Source of the DNA: Faecalicoccus sp.
Lineage (GTDB): Bacteria > Bacillota_I > Bacilli_A > Erysipelotrichales > Erysipelotrichaceae
Direction: 5' to 3'
Length of the DNA: 23,675 bases
NCBI GenBank assembly: GCA_017941505.1
Contig: JAGAWH010000166.1
Span: 1-23,675 of the forward strand
Shown here: positions 14,962 to 23,647 of the stretch, one piece after another
Position numbering within the stretch: position 1 is the first letter of the stretch
How the letters are laid out: the number at the start of each line of letters is the position of its first letter
The notes under the pieces: generated by a model
Database searches by the model: none
Seen by the model: only the letters and a program-made list of their open reading frames with translations
Told to the model about the DNA's origin: nothing
Made by a program: the position numbers and the translations under genes

Positions 14962-15285
14962 ATGAATCACGAAAAAATCGCAAGAGAAATACACAATACA
15001 GGAAGAAGCTGTGCTACCTCAGTTTATGAAGCATTTCGCGATATCAACAAAAATACGAGCCGTGCTCCAAGCCCACGGGCAGAGGGCGGTAAGTGTGGGG
15101 CTGTACTTGCCGCGGAAAAAGTGCTCAAAGAAACAGGAACAGGAAGAATTGAAGAATTTGATTCACAATTTCTAAAGAAGTTTGGTTCTTTGAAATGTCA
15201 TGAATTACTGGGTGGGAGATACAGCTGTCATGAATTGGTTGGTATAGCCGCCAGAATTACAGATGAATTATGTAGTACTCGATAA
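14962..15285 (+). CDS. C_GCAxxG_C_C-family small redox protein
   Basis: 107-residue cytoplasmic protein with the conserved cysteine layout of the C_GCAxxG_C_C (PF09719) family: C17, the GGKCGAVLAAE block with C45, then C79 (KCHELLGG) and C89 (SCHELVG). Here the central motif reads KCGA rather than GCA. An additional C104 sits near the end. The family is common in anaerobes, often linked to redox enzymes or Fe-S proteins, but has no settled function; metal or cluster binding is the usual guess. A strong AGGAGG precedes the start, 12 bases after the MFS stop. The same operon includes DUF362, another redox-linked family. Confidence 0.82.
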   Translation: MNHEKIAREIHNTGRSCATSVYEAFRDINKNTSRAPSPRAEGGKCGAVLAAEKVLKETGTGRIEEFDSQFLKKFGSLKCHELLGGRYSCHELVGIAARITDELCSTR

Positions 15286-15312
15286 CATAAAAAAATTCGA
15301 AAGGAGAATCCT

Positions 15313-16332
15313 ATGTTAACAATTAAAAAAGTTGCCGGAAAAGGCGGAGAAAAATATGTGCCTTATGACCAAAGAACCGGCAAAGAATCTGTTGTCTACT
15401 TTACAAGAGACTTGTCTGATGAAGGACTAAAAAAAGCATTTGATACAGTAGCTCCGGCATTAAAGGGAAAAATTGCGATCAAACTGCATACCGGTGAACC
15501 AAAAGGACCGAATATCATCCCTCGTCCATGGGTAAAAGAGCTCATTCAGGACAGACTTCCGGATGCAACAATCATTGAAACAAATACATACTATATCGGT
15601 GATCGTTTCACGACCGAAGATCATAGAAAGACTTTGGAAATCAATGGATGGAACTTTGCACCGGTGGATATTACCGATGAACATGGAACTAAGATGTTAC
15701 CGGTAGAAGGCGGTAAATGGTTTACAGAAATGTCTGTTGGTAAGAGTATGACAGACTATGATTCCATGTTGACATTAACACACTTCAAAGGACATACCAT
15801 GGGTGGTTTCGGTGGATCTAATAAGAATATCGGAATCGGATGTGCGGATGGAACAACAGGTAAGAAAATGATTCATACCAACACCAACAAGCCAAATTCA
15901 TGGGATGTTGATCAGGAAGAATTAATGGAAAAGATTTCGGAATCTACAAAGGCTACCATTGACTATTTCGGTGATCAGGTTGTTTATATCAACGTACTTA
16001 GAAATATGTCTGTATCCTGCGATTGCGAAGGTGTAAGTGCCCAACCGGTCGTAACTCCGGATATCGGTATCTTAGCGTCTACTGATATCTGTGCGATTGA
16101 TACCGCTTCTATGGATTTAGTGTATGCATTACCGGAAGAATCCAATAAGGATTTCAAGGAACGTGTAGAAACCCGCCATGGTCACCGTCAGCTTTCTTAC
16201 ATGAAAGAGCTTGGCATGGGTAACAACCGCTATGCCTTAATTGACTTAGATAATGACAACAAGAAAATTGATGCCGCTACTGCCGTAGAAGGCATTAAAG
16301 GCGGATGGGTTCCTGATAAATATAACGTATAA
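15313..16332 (+). CDS. DUF362-domain protein without ferredoxin module
   Basis: 339-residue DUF362 protein. Recognisable family features are KIAIKLHTGEP near 53-63, the long glycine/histidine block LTHFKGHTMGGFGGSNKN (155-172) followed by GIGC, then SCDCEG (C236, C238) and the DIGILASTDICAID stretch (250-263). Many DUF362 proteins carry a C-terminal 2x4Fe-4S ferredoxin; this one ends shortly after GGWVPDKY and has none, so it would need an external electron donor if it is a redox enzyme. The start has AAAGGAG upstream. Last gene of the MFS operon, followed by a strong two-way terminator. Biochemical role unknown for the family as far as I know. Confidence 0.86.
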   Translation: MLTIKKVAGKGGEKYVPYDQRTGKESVVYFTRDLSDEGLKKAFDTVAPALKGKIAIKLHTGEPKGPNIIPRPWVKELIQDRLPDATIIETNTYYIGDRFTTEDHRKTLEINGWNFAPVDITDEHGTKMLPVEGGKWFTEMSVGKSMTDYDSMLTLTHFKGHTMGGFGGSNKNIGIGCADGTTGKKMIHTNTNKPNSWDVDQEELMEKISESTKATIDYFGDQVVYINVLRNMSVSCDCEGVSAQPVVTPDIGILASTDICAIDTASMDLVYALPEESNKDFKERVETRHGHRQLSYMKELGMGNNRYALIDLDNDNKKIDAATAVEGIKGGWVPDKYNV

Positions 16333-16429
16333 GATATTGAGTTGTTACAAAGATTGATTTTGAATCATTAGATTTCCAACAGCCCTAATCTTTATAATGA
16401 CAAAAATTTAGGATATATGCATAATTAGT

Positions 16430-16479
16430 AAAAAAGGAGCTGCAGATTTTGATTGATCAATATCTGTAACTCCTTTTTT
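16430..16479. terminator. Two-way terminator between DUF362 and SseB genes
   Basis: A long hairpin: AAAAAAGGAG (16430-16439) with CTCCTTTTTT (16470-16479), one mismatch, then TGCAGAT/ATCTGTA and an inner TTGA/TCAA. A's and T's flank it, so it ends transcription in both directions. The rest of the gap, 16333-16429, has only a loose AAAGATT/AATCTTT repeat. Confidence 0.9.
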
Positions 16480-16505
16480 AATGGTTTGTTTTGTAAATAA
16501 CAAAT

Positions 16506-17810
16506 CTATGCATCGAAATGTTTGCCGTTTATGGATTCTTCCATCTCTTTGAAAGCTTCTTCTGTAATATAGATACCTTCTTCAGGATGCTTAGTGGAAT
16601 TGATAGCACAATCCATAGCAGAGATCATACCGGATACCGGCTGGACAACGGCATTCCATGAATCATCGAAGGATTCACGAAGACGGTTCCAATCGGTAAA
16701 CATCAATACCGCTTTTCTATCGCCTTTTCCATCCATCACCGCAAAATTCAAAGTAGTGTCTTTTTTGAGTACCTGTTCGCCTTTTTCAAGCGGCTGGTCA
16801 GTTTTCATCGGAATTAACAGCTTGGCTTTCATAAGTTCACTGAAAAGCAGACGGTAATATACCTTGAATATCGTTTCCTGATTTGGAGTGGATGGCTTTG
16901 ACATCTGTGCAATCAACAACATCCAGCGAACTAAATCCGGATTGGTAACGGGGATATCTTTTGGATCCAATTGAGATGTATCCGGTTTCGGTACCAGCCA
17001 ATTGGCATTCATCTGCACATCGGGAGTAAAGACACCGGCGCTTATGGCTCCGTTTCGCCAGAAAGCTTTCCCAAGTTCATTTTGGATGTCTTCTTTTTGA
17101 ATCGTTCGATATTCGTATCGGTCGCCTTTTGTGTTTTCCGTGAGTATATCCTTGTATTTCTCGGTTCCAAGTAAGATACATGGATTGGTGCAGCTATAGG
17201 TATTATCTTTATTGTGAATGACTTTGGAAAACATATGCGGCTGTCCTGTCTTTTTATTGTAAAGACAGCAGATTCGATCGGCAGCCATAACTTTTTTAGC
17301 TAAAAGCTGTAAGAGAACCTTTATTTTTTGATGGTCTTCTTCGGTAGCCTTCTGCTTGTTGTGTGTGGTTAACCAATGGAAGCTGCGGCAGATTTCCGCA
17401 ATATCGGCAATGGATGCGTTTTTCTCATCAGTTGGGGTAAGCACCAGCTTTTGATGAAGGATAAAGACGCGCATTATCGTATCAAGATATGTTTGATGCA
17501 TCGCTTTGAGATCATATCTATGGTTATGGAGTACCATTGCCTTGGCAAAAGGAAATTTAGCCCCATCTTCGATAATCAAAGTGGCTCTTGTATCGGTTGC
17601 GTTGGGGATATATTGATGGTTTTGAATCTCTAATCTTTTTACCTTGACTGTAAAATCATCGATCGCATCATCCCAGGAGGTAACCGTTAAAGTCTGATTG
17701 ACGGTAATGGTACCTTTTACTACACCGACAATCGCAATATCCTCACTGTCCTGTACTGGAAAAATATCTTCTATTCCGTATAAAACGGGTTCTTTCTTAA
17801 ATAAAAACAT
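16506..17810 (-). CDS. SseB-domain protein with N-terminal beta-barrel-like region
   Basis: 434-residue protein, predicted cytoplasmic. Residues ~10-80 (including AIVGVVKGTITVNQTLTV and VKVKRLEIQ) read like the domain-2 beta-barrel of translation GTPases, although no GTPase domain is present. The middle ~100-300 is unassigned, helical at first. Residues ~315-415 match the SseB N-terminal domain (FAVMDGKGDRKAVLMFTDW, then VVQPVSGMISAMDC). SseB-type domains were named from enteric bacteria but occur widely in Gram-positives with no settled role. AAGGTGA precedes the start. Single gene with a probable TATGAT -10 at 17833-17838, divergent from the phosphate operon and sharing its upstream region, so a link to phosphate control is possible but unproven. 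Confidence 0.68.
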   Translation of the reverse strand: MFLFKKEPVLYGIEDIFPVQDSEDIAIVGVVKGTITVNQTLTVTSWDDAIDDFTVKVKRLEIQNHQYIPNATDTRATLIIEDGAKFPFAKAMVLHNHRYDLKAMHQTYLDTIMRVFILHQKLVLTPTDEKNASIADIAEICRSFHWLTTHNKQKATEEDHQKIKVLLQLLAKKVMAADRICCLYNKKTGQPHMFSKVIHNKDNTYSCTNPCILLGTEKYKDILTENTKGDRYEYRTIQKEDIQNELGKAFWRNGAISAGVFTPDVQMNANWLVPKPDTSQLDPKDIPVTNPDLVRWMLLIAQMSKPSTPNQETIFKVYYRLLFSELMKAKLLIPMKTDQPLEKGEQVLKKDTTLNFAVMDGKGDRKAVLMFTDWNRLRESFDDSWNAVVQPVSGMISAMDCAINSTKHPEEGIYITEEAFKEMEESINGKHFDA

Positions 17811-17864
17811 AAATGTTCACCTTCTCGGTACTATCATACAACAAGTTGTTCGATATCCCCAAAT

Positions 17865-17915
17865 TTAACAATTATTTAACATTATTCTATAATTGATTTG
17901 ACATCACTCTATTAT
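17865..17915 (+). promoter_or_regulatory. Pho-box repeats and -10 of the phosphate operon
   Basis: TTAACA at 17865 and 17876 and TTGACA at 17898 lie on one 11-bp phase; the phase position 17887 holds a poor match (CTATAA). A -10-like TATTAT is at 17910-17915. Relative to its predicted start the repeats fall at about -57, -46, -35 and -24. In Bacillus subtilis, PhoP binds TTAACA-like repeats with 5-base gaps in just this place, replacing the -35. The downstream genes are a phosphate carrier and a two-component pair, which fits. Confidence 0.72.
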
Positions 17916-17958
17916 CGTTTAAGGTAGATTATTGTTCATTTTTAGTGAGGTAAAGATT

Positions 17959-19557
17959 ATGAGTATCATGAATGTGATCGAACTGCTCGGTGGTTTAGGT
18001 GCCTTCCTGTTTGGAATGCATTATATGGGAGACGGATTAAGTCTTGCTGCCGGTGCAAAAATGAAGGATGTGCTGGAGAAATTAACACGCAATCCGGTAC
18101 TTGGCTTTCTGGTAGGTATGTTAGTTACAGTATGTATCCAGTCATCATCGGCTACTACCGTCATGGTTATGGGTTTCATCAATGCGGGAATCATGGATTT
18201 AGCCCAGGCAACCGGTGTTATCTTCGGTGCTAATATCGGTACTACGATTACCAGTATTTTGATTGCCCTGGATGTTTCTGCCTTAGCTCCTGTATGTATT
18301 GCGGCAGGTGCCTGCATGATGTTGTATGCCAAAAAGAAAAGAACGAAATATATCGGTCAGGTTATCTTAGGCTTTGGATTACTTTTCCAGGGTCTGCATA
18401 CAATGAGCGGTGCTATGGCTCCGTTAAAGGATTCTGTAATGTTCCAGAACTTTATCTTGAATGCGACTAACCCGTTTGTTGGCTTCTTGATTGGTGTTGT
18501 ACTTTGTGCCATCATCCAGTCATCATCAGCTGCAGTCGGTATCTTACAGGCTTTGGCTATGCAGGGATTAATGCCGCTGGTATTTGCCGGTTATATTGTC
18601 TGCGGTATCAACGTTGGTTCATCGACTCCGACTTTGATTTCGGCTTTAAATGCCAAAAATAACGCAAAGCGGGCGGCCCTCATCTACTTGATTTTCAACG
18701 TTGTGGGTGCCTTGATCTTTGTTCCTTTGACAATGATTACACCGCTGTGTCAAATAATTACAGATAATGTTGCCAGCCCGGCTTTCCAGGTTTCGGTTTA
18801 TCATATTCTGTTTAAGATTGTTACGGGCTTGATCTTATTGCCGCTTACAAACTTAATCGTTAAGTTGACTTATAAGGTTCTTCCGAAGCAGGCTCATGAA
18901 AATGTATTCCGCTTTGAATATATTGATAAAAACATGGTTGGTGATACCCACGTATTAGCTGTGCAGGTGAAAAAGGAAGTACTTCGTGTTTGTAAACTGG
19001 TTCGTGAAAATATTGAAACGGCCTGTCAGTCTTTGTTGAATCACGATATTTCCAATGCGAAGAAAGTATATGAAAACGAAGAGGTTATCGATTATCTGAC
19101 CGGAGAAATAACAGATTATCTGACTAAAAATGTAAATACGATGGAAATGCCTCAGGAAGTCAGCGATTTCTTAAGCAACATGTTCTTGATGATCAATGAA
19201 TTGGAGCAGATCGGTGATCACGCGGATAAGATCATGTCGGTCAATGAAAGATGCATTGAGGATAATTTAGAGTATTCCGATCCGGCAAAGAAGGAATTTG
19301 AGATTATTTATAAAGAGGATTTATTCTTATTTGATGAGGTTGTCAATTCCTTTGAAAGCGGAAAGCCAACTGTTACCCGCGAACAGGTGCATGATTCTGA
19401 ACATGCGATCGCCAAGTTGAGTTATGAAGCCCAGGCTCATCATATGGACCGTTTAAAAGAAGGAATCTGTGATTTTGATACCGGTTTGGCATTTACAGAA
19501 TCATTGAACTCGCTCTCACGTATCGCAAACCATATCGCAGCTATGGTGGAGGCATAA
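17959..19557 (+). CDS. Na+/phosphate cotransporter (NptA-like) with PhoU-like tail
   Basis: 532-residue membrane protein that brings in phosphate with sodium. It shows the two inverted Na/Pi-cotransporter repeats, each with a QSSSA motif (61-65, QSSSATT; 187-191, QSSSAAV), paired with GANIGTT (90-96) and GINVGSS (216-222). After about residue 325 comes a soluble helical region typical of the PhoU-like tail (repeated NELEQIGDHADKI and LNSLSRIANHI type helices). Length fits the COG1283 family. A longer frame starts at 17932, but the ATG at 17959 has GAGG at good spacing. It lies behind Pho-box repeats and directly ahead of a two-component pair (one-base gap), so phosphate starvation probably induces all three. 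Confidence 0.92.
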   Translation: MSIMNVIELLGGLGAFLFGMHYMGDGLSLAAGAKMKDVLEKLTRNPVLGFLVGMLVTVCIQSSSATTVMVMGFINAGIMDLAQATGVIFGANIGTTITSILIALDVSALAPVCIAAGACMMLYAKKKRTKYIGQVILGFGLLFQGLHTMSGAMAPLKDSVMFQNFILNATNPFVGFLIGVVLCAIIQSSSAAVGILQALAMQGLMPLVFAGYIVCGINVGSSTPTLISALNAKNNAKRAALIYLIFNVVGALIFVPLTMITPLCQIITDNVASPAFQVSVYHILFKIVTGLILLPLTNLIVKLTYKVLPKQAHENVFRFEYIDKNMVGDTHVLAVQVKKEVLRVCKLVRENIETACQSLLNHDISNAKKVYENEEVIDYLTGEITDYLTKNVNTMEMPQEVSDFLSNMFLMINELEQIGDHADKIMSVNERCIEDNLEYSDPAKKEFEIIYKEDLFLFDEVVNSFESGKPTVTREQVHDSEHAIAKLSYEAQAHHMDRLKEGICDFDTGLAFTESLNSLSRIANHIAAMVEA

Positions 19558-19558
19558 T

Positions 19559-20233
19559 ATGATCTGGTGTGTGGATGATGATGATTCGATTCGTGATATA
19601 GAAGTTTATACTTTACAATCGACCGGTTTTGAGGCGATGGGATTTGAAGATGGCTTCAGTATGTTTCAACAATTGGAGACTGAAATCCCGGATTTGATTG
19701 TGCTGGATATCATGTTGTCGGATATGGATGGAATCGATATATTAAAAAAACTCAAAAACACGCCTAGATGGAAATCAATTCCTGTTATAATGGCTACAGC
19801 TAAAGGAGAAGAAATCGATAAAATTGTCGGTTTAGACCTGGGGGCGGATGATTATTTGGTGAAGCCTTTTGGAATGATGGAGATGGTTTCTCGTATTAAA
19901 GCAGTTCTTCGACGCTGCTCACAAAGAGAAGAGAGCACGTCTTCCATCAAAACCTTTGACAACATTCTTCTTGATTATGATAAGCGGACTGTAAAAATTG
20001 ATGGAGAACCGATTCTTTTGACGGTAAAGGAATTCGAAATGTTGAATTTATTTATCTCCAATCCGGGCCATGTGTTTACCAGAGAGGATTTGATGAATCA
20101 TATCTGGGGAACGGATTATTACGGAGGAACACGTACCGTTGATGTTCACATCACAACACTTCGTCGGAAAATGAAGGAAGCCGGCCGTCTTATCACTACA
20201 ATACGGGGGATTGGTTACTGCATAAGGACGTGA
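19559..20233 (+). CDS. OmpR/PhoB-family response regulator, PhoP-like
   Basis: 224-residue two-component regulator. The receiver domain (1-118) has the acidic pocket D6-D8, phospho-acceptor D50 (LIVLDIML), T80 and K102 (LVKPF), all intact. The winged-helix effector domain (~130-224) ends with the RTVDVHITTLRRKM and IRGIGYCI blocks of the OmpR/PhoB class. The start ATG overlaps no upstream codon, and GGTGGAGG within the cotransporter's last codons serves as ribosome site. With the cotransporter upstream and a PAS kinase downstream, it is best read as the phosphate regulator binding the repeats at 17865. VicR/WalR-like orthology is less likely given this context. Autoregulation is inferred. Confidence 0.9.
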   Translation: MIWCVDDDDSIRDIEVYTLQSTGFEAMGFEDGFSMFQQLETEIPDLIVLDIMLSDMDGIDILKKLKNTPRWKSIPVIMATAKGEEIDKIVGLDLGADDYLVKPFGMMEMVSRIKAVLRRCSQREESTSSIKTFDNILLDYDKRTVKIDGEPILLTVKEFEMLNLFISNPGHVFTREDLMNHIWGTDYYGGTRTVDVHITTLRRKMKEAGRLITTIRGIGYCIRT

Positions 20234-20237
20234 CGAT

Positions 20238-21869
20238 ATGCTCAAACGAACATTTCTTTACATGTTAGCGCTCATAGCGATGGTGCTTTTCAGCACCATC
20301 GGTTTAGTTATGGGCGCTTTTTATACGTATTTTGAAGAGATTTATCTGCAGGAATTAGTAAATGATGCAGAATATCTTGCGATTGGTGTAGAGCGGGATG
20401 GGGTAGATTATCTGAAGCAGTTAGATCACGACAGTCTGCGGATTACCTGGATTGCGCCGGATGGTCAGGTGCTTTATGATAACCAGAGTGACAGTGAATC
20501 GATGGAAAATCATCTGGACCGCCCGGAGGTGTCGGAAGCTTTAGAATCGCAGGATGGTACCAGTATTCGCTATTCCAATACGATTTCTCAAAGAACGCTT
20601 TACTATGCCATGCGTCTGCATGATGGCAGTGTGCTGCGTGTTTCGGATAACTATATCAGCGGTTCGATGTTGATGCTGCGATACGGCAAACGCATTATCC
20701 TTGTGATTTTGATTGCGCTGGTATGCACGGGGTATACGGCATATGTATTGTCCAAGCGTTTGGTCAAACCGATTAATGAAATTGATTTAGATAATCCTAA
20801 GAAAGGTTTACCTTATGAGGAGTTAGCTCCGCTGGCGACTAAAATTGAAAACCAGAACGAACAGATTCACCGCCAGATTGAAGACCTTCAAAGACAGCAG
20901 CATGAATTTGAAATCATTACCAATAATATGCGGGAGGGTTTGATTTTCGTAAACAATCATAAGGAAGTTATATTTTATAACCACAGTGCTCTGGATTTAT
21001 TGGATGAAAGTGATATATCATCGATTCAAAGTCCTATTTATCAAAATGTGCTTGATAAGGCTTTAAAGGGAAACGCATCGGAAATAATTTTAGATGTCGA
21101 TGCGACAAATATACAGCTTTTTGCGAATCCAGTATATCGAGACGATGTGCTTACCGGTGCTGTTGTCGTATTGATCGATGTCACCGAGAAACAGCAGTTA
21201 AATGTGATGCGTCAAGAATTTACTGCCAATGTGACACATGAATTAAAGACGCCGCTGCAATCCATTATCGGATGTGCGGATTTAATGGCCAATAATCTTG
21301 TCAAGGAAGAAGACCGTCCGCGTTTCCAGAATATGATTAAAAAGGAAGCACAGCGTTTGGAAAGCTTGATTAGTGATATTATCAGCTTATCCCGCGTTGA
21401 GGAGCAGAAAGAGATTGAAAAGGAACCGATCGAACTGCATGTACTCTGTGAGGATGTTCTTGATTCTTTGTCAATTAATGCGGCCAGAAAGAATATCTCT
21501 TTGCATCTGGAGGGGGATGAGATTAAGCTGCAATCCAATCACGGTATCCTGTATGAGATCATCTATAATTTATGTGATAATGCGATTCGTTACAATAAAG
21601 AGGCCGGCTCTGTGACGGTGCGTTTAGAAAACCAGCCTTCGCAGGCTGTCATCGTTGTAACGGATACCGGAATCGGTATTCCTAAGGAGCATCAGGACCG
21701 CATTTTCGAAAGGTTCTATCGTGTGGATAAGAGCCATTCGAAACAGACAGGTGGTACCGGACTGGGATTGTCGATTGTTAAGCACTCTGTTCAGGCTTTA
21801 AAGGGAAACATTGATTTAAAGAGTGAACCAGGCAGCGGAACGCAGATTACCGTAAAAATTCCCAAATAG
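20238..21869 (+). CDS. PAS-containing sensor histidine kinase, PhoR-like
   Basis: 543-residue membrane kinase. Membrane helix ~8-29, extracytoplasmic sensor domain ~30-148, second helix ~152-171, a short HAMP-like linker, a coiled coil near 205-225, a PAS domain ~225-315, then the kinase core. The H-box is FTANVTHELKTPL with phospho-acceptor H334. The ATPase shows N-box NLCDNAIRY (444-452), G1 DTGIGI (476-481), F-box IFERFYRVD, and G2 GGTGLGLSIV (505-514). All are intact, and this layout matches PhoR/WalK-type kinases. Starts four bases after the regulator stop with a modest AAGGA. The insertion sequence begins directly after its stop codon; the C terminus IPK still looks complete for the family. 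Confidence 0.9.
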   Translation: MLKRTFLYMLALIAMVLFSTIGLVMGAFYTYFEEIYLQELVNDAEYLAIGVERDGVDYLKQLDHDSLRITWIAPDGQVLYDNQSDSESMENHLDRPEVSEALESQDGTSIRYSNTISQRTLYYAMRLHDGSVLRVSDNYISGSMLMLRYGKRIILVILIALVCTGYTAYVLSKRLVKPINEIDLDNPKKGLPYEELAPLATKIENQNEQIHRQIEDLQRQQHEFEIITNNMREGLIFVNNHKEVIFYNHSALDLLDESDISSIQSPIYQNVLDKALKGNASEIILDVDATNIQLFANPVYRDDVLTGAVVVLIDVTEKQQLNVMRQEFTANVTHELKTPLQSIIGCADLMANNLVKEEDRPRFQNMIKKEAQRLESLISDIISLSRVEEQKEIEKEPIELHVLCEDVLDSLSINAARKNISLHLEGDEIKLQSNHGILYEIIYNLCDNAIRYNKEAGSVTVRLENQPSQAVIVVTDTGIGIPKEHQDRIFERFYRVDKSHSKQTGGTGLGLSIVKHSVQALKGNIDLKSEPGSGTQITVKIPK

Positions 21870-21902
21870 GGGCTGTTTCAGTTAAAATTGTAGACAGTCA
21901 AT

Positions 21903-21942
21903 AAAAAAGGCGGGAACGCTAATGAAAGCGACCCGTCTTTTT
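21903..21942 (+). terminator. Terminator inside the IS left end
   Basis: An 11-bp outer stem (21904-21914 with 21932-21942, one wobble) and an inner CGCT/AGCG extension, ending in five T's, sits between the left terminal repeat and the transposase start. It would block read-through into the transposase and also serves as the only visible terminator for the phosphate operon. Confidence 0.8.
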
Positions 21943-21956
21943 AGTATCATTAGAGT

Positions 21957-23552
21957 ATGAAAAACACAACTAATCCAAGCCCTAACGAACGAACATATTA
22001 TAACGCAGTTCAGTTAAGCCTGCCACTTAATGTTGGTGTATGTATTGATGAAGATGATCCGGTGTATTCGTTTATTGAAGCTGTCAAGGAGGTAAATTTA
22101 AGTAAATATGTTAAACCGATAAGCTCCAATAACACGAACAGCCATGACAGGGGAATGCTTCTGAAAGTACTGCTGTTCGCCTTTATGGATAACCAGCGTT
22201 CTCTTTCAACGATTGAGAAGCTCTGTAAAACAGATATCCGCTATATGTATCTGTCCAATGAGGAGAGGCCCAGTAAGGCGGCATTTTCCAGACTTACCTC
22301 TCTTTTGACAGACTCTATTGAGGAAGTATTTTATGACATTAGCCGGCACATTGCGGTGGATCTAATGAAGATTGATATTAATACAGGTTATGTTGACGGA
22401 ACCAAGATCGAAGCCAACGCCAATAAGAATACATTCGTGTATAGAAAAAGAATCACGAACCAGATTCCAAAGCTAAATGAAAAGATCCGCGAGGAAATAC
22501 GGGCTCTGAACCGTGAATTCGGATACAGCTATCCAGTCAAGGAGGAATACGCCTCGCTTGAAGTCTTCTATATCTGTCAGTATCTGATGGAACAGATGAC
22601 AGCCCTTGATATCCAGATTCAATATGGAAAAGGCAAGAAAAAGAGCGTTATGCAGAGATATTACGACGAAATGCTTAAATATGCACTGAAATTAGATGAA
22701 TATGAATACTGGCTGAGCATAATCGGCAGCAGAGGAAGCTGCTCCAAGACAGACCATGATGCAACATTTATGGCAACAAAATGGGACTACTACAATCAGA
22801 GCGGAGTAACACGGGCATGCTACAACTGCCAGATACAGGTCAGTGACGGGATAATCGTTAACAGTGCAGTTTATCAGAATCCGGGAGATACGCAGACGTG
22901 GATGCCGTTTATGGAACGATTTGAAGAGCATTATGGATTCTATCCCAAAGAACCGGTCGCAGATGCGGGATATGGAGGCTATGATAACTATATGTATAAT
23001 CTGCAGAGGGGAATAGATCTTGTGCAGAAGTATAACTATTTCGGCAAGGAAAAGGATCCTAAATTCAGGAAGAAGATATTTAATATTGAAAACTGGAAGA
23101 AGAACGAGGAAGGATACCGCATCTGCCCGGATGGAAGAGTTTTTGATGTCTACATAAAGGATGTGTATGACCAGCCCGGGAAGTCGCTGCAGATCCGCCA
23201 GCTCTACCGGGAAGCGAATAAATGCGAAGGTTGTCCTTTCCGGAATGAGTGTCTAAAGAATAAGGACGGACATAAGACAATATCGCGTAACATGGTACTG
23301 GAGGAATTTCGAAAAAAGGTCGATGAAAATCTAACAAGCGAATCCGGGAAACAGCTGTGCCGGAACAGGAGTGTACAGGCTGAAGGAGCATTTGGATCTA
23401 TCAAACAGAATGCCTTGTTCACGAGATTTACGAGAAAAGGAATGAAAAATGTGGAAATGGAATTCCTTCTAGTGTGCCTTGGGTTGAATTTCCGGCGGTA
23501 CCATAAATTCAGGACAGACTCAAAGCCTAAAGAAGAGCCGCTCCTATCTTAA
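21957..23552 (+). CDS. IS1182-family DDE transposase
   Basis: 531-residue transposase, full length for the family. The N-terminal part (~25-160) matches the DUF772-type domain (YSFIEAVKEVNLSKY, then SLSTIEKLC and IRYMYLS). The DDE triad is likely D147 (GYVDGTKIEAN), D336 (VADAGYGGYDNY) and E476 (RSVQAEGAFGSIK). A CEGCPFRNEC cluster (C423, C426, C432) precedes the last catalytic region, as is usual. No stops or frameshifts, so it may be active. There is no good ribosome site before the ATG, and a terminator lies just upstream, both typical ways of keeping transposase expression low. Confidence 0.92.
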   Translation: MKNTTNPSPNERTYYNAVQLSLPLNVGVCIDEDDPVYSFIEAVKEVNLSKYVKPISSNNTNSHDRGMLLKVLLFAFMDNQRSLSTIEKLCKTDIRYMYLSNEERPSKAAFSRLTSLLTDSIEEVFYDISRHIAVDLMKIDINTGYVDGTKIEANANKNTFVYRKRITNQIPKLNEKIREEIRALNREFGYSYPVKEEYASLEVFYICQYLMEQMTALDIQIQYGKGKKKSVMQRYYDEMLKYALKLDEYEYWLSIIGSRGSCSKTDHDATFMATKWDYYNQSGVTRACYNCQIQVSDGIIVNSAVYQNPGDTQTWMPFMERFEEHYGFYPKEPVADAGYGGYDNYMYNLQRGIDLVQKYNYFGKEKDPKFRKKIFNIENWKKNEEGYRICPDGRVFDVYIKDVYDQPGKSLQIRQLYREANKCEGCPFRNECLKNKDGHKTISRNMVLEEFRKKVDENLTSESGKQLCRNRSVQAEGAFGSIKQNALFTRFTRKGMKNVEMEFLLVCLGLNFRRYHKFRTDSKPKEEPLLS

Positions 23553-23602
23553 AAAAAAGGAATTGAAGAAAATCTCTTTTTATAATGCCCAAAAAGGCAA
23601 AT

Positions 23603-23647
23603 AAAATCATCTGCTTAACTAGAAAATGTCTTAGGCAGATGATTTTT
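23603..23647 (+). terminator. Strong hairpin downstream of the transposase
   Basis: A 16-bp stem (23603-23618 with 23631-23646, one wobble) with a 12-base loop and T5 after the 3' arm. It is placed to end the transposase message. Whether it belongs to the element or to flanking DNA cannot be told. Confidence 0.8.

Noticed and set aside
16333..16429. AAAGATT/AATCTTT inverted repeat as a separate terminator or mobile remnant.
   Set aside because: Short arms, long gap, no T tract; the real terminator follows at 16430.
21212..21538. Minus-strand frame of 108 codons within the histidine kinase gene.
   Set aside because: Antisense of the conserved H-box region; composition is that of a shadow frame and there is no promoter or ribosome site.
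23080..23391. Minus-strand frame of 103 codons inside the transposase gene.
   Set aside because: Shadow of the conserved transposase; no ribosome site or family resemblance.
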